A stretch of DNA of 32,657 bases. It comes from Didymodactylos carnosus (taxonomy: Eukaryota; Rotifera; Eurotatoria; Philodinida; Philodinidae). The stretch spans positions 1-32,657 of the forward strand of contig CAJNOQ010001358.1 of the NCBI GenBank assembly GCA_905250885.1, written 5' to 3'. Made by a program: the position numbers and the translations under genes. Numbering within the stretch: the first letter of the stretch is position 1; each line of letters opens with the position of its first letter. Shown here in pieces: positions 32,557 through 32,657 of this stretch. The notes under the pieces were generated by a model, which saw only the letters and a program-made list of their open reading frames with translations, did not search any database and was not told the origin of the DNA.

Positions 32557-32657
32557 TTAGGTTGAGGAAAAGTTCGTGCGCCGTGTTAAAATAATGATTT
32601 TTTATATATTTTTTTTTGTGTTTTTGATCTGGTTTTGTGGCTATTATGAAAATTTAT
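32557..32657. mobile_element. Left end of a mariner-like element, cut by the window end
   Basis: The dinucleotide TA (32555-32556) is followed by TTAGGTTGAGGAAAAGTTCG. The TA target site and a TTAGGTTG start are the usual form of a mariner terminal inverted repeat. The rest of the element lies beyond the window, so neither the second repeat nor a transposase can be seen. Confidence 0.5.

Overview
The window reads as AT-rich nuclear DNA of a small-genome animal. Genes are split by many very short GT-AG introns (mostly 43-75 nt), the code is standard, and two housekeeping genes are clearly metazoan (importin beta-1 and ribosomal protein S13). Short introns, scattered small DNA transposons and splice acceptors just upstream of start codons fit a bdelloid rotifer best. 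That assignment is inference, not something the sequence proves.

Layout. 1-2243 is noncoding and holds a 397 bp hAT-type miniature element with perfect 8 bp target duplications. 2244-7194 (+) is an alpha-neurexin-like receptor lacking its 5' exons here: laminin G, laminin G, EGF, laminin G, Thr-rich stalk, one membrane helix and a long cytoplasmic tail. The same reading frame then splices directly into a WD40-type beta-propeller, so it looks like a neurexin/propeller fusion. 7195-9814 is a convergent intergenic region with purine and microsatellite tracts. 9815-13883 (-) is a complete 17-exon importin beta-1 gene (898 aa). 14288-14928 (-) is a complete four-exon RPS13 gene (151 aa), 404 bp upstream of importin beta-1 on the same strand.

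15135-15998 is a TTAA-bounded foldback element. 15999-21622 is a gene-poor AT-rich stretch with a perfect 21 bp inverted repeat near 18.0 kb. 21643-25523 (+) is a nine-exon gene for an 862 aa low-complexity protein (RGG, SR-like, Gln-rich) with repeated W-x-Q-Y motifs near its C-terminus; one intron carries a hAT-like miniature element made of GGAGTTG-type repeats. 27797-29153 (+) is a tetraspanin. From about 29.8 kb to the end the sequence is accessory: a large near-palindromic foldback (29804-30612), clusters of short palindromes, a 43 bp-arm hairpin (31635-31770), a possible orphan coding exon, and what looks like a mariner terminal repeat cut by the window end.

The genes do not form a pathway. 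RPS13 and importin beta-1 are housekeeping genes in the same orientation. The neurexin-like and tetraspanin genes encode membrane proteins. The Gln/RGG-rich gene is probably RNA-associated. The gene models were spliced by hand, and every junction keeps phase in the four multi-exon genes, which is the main support for their coordinates.
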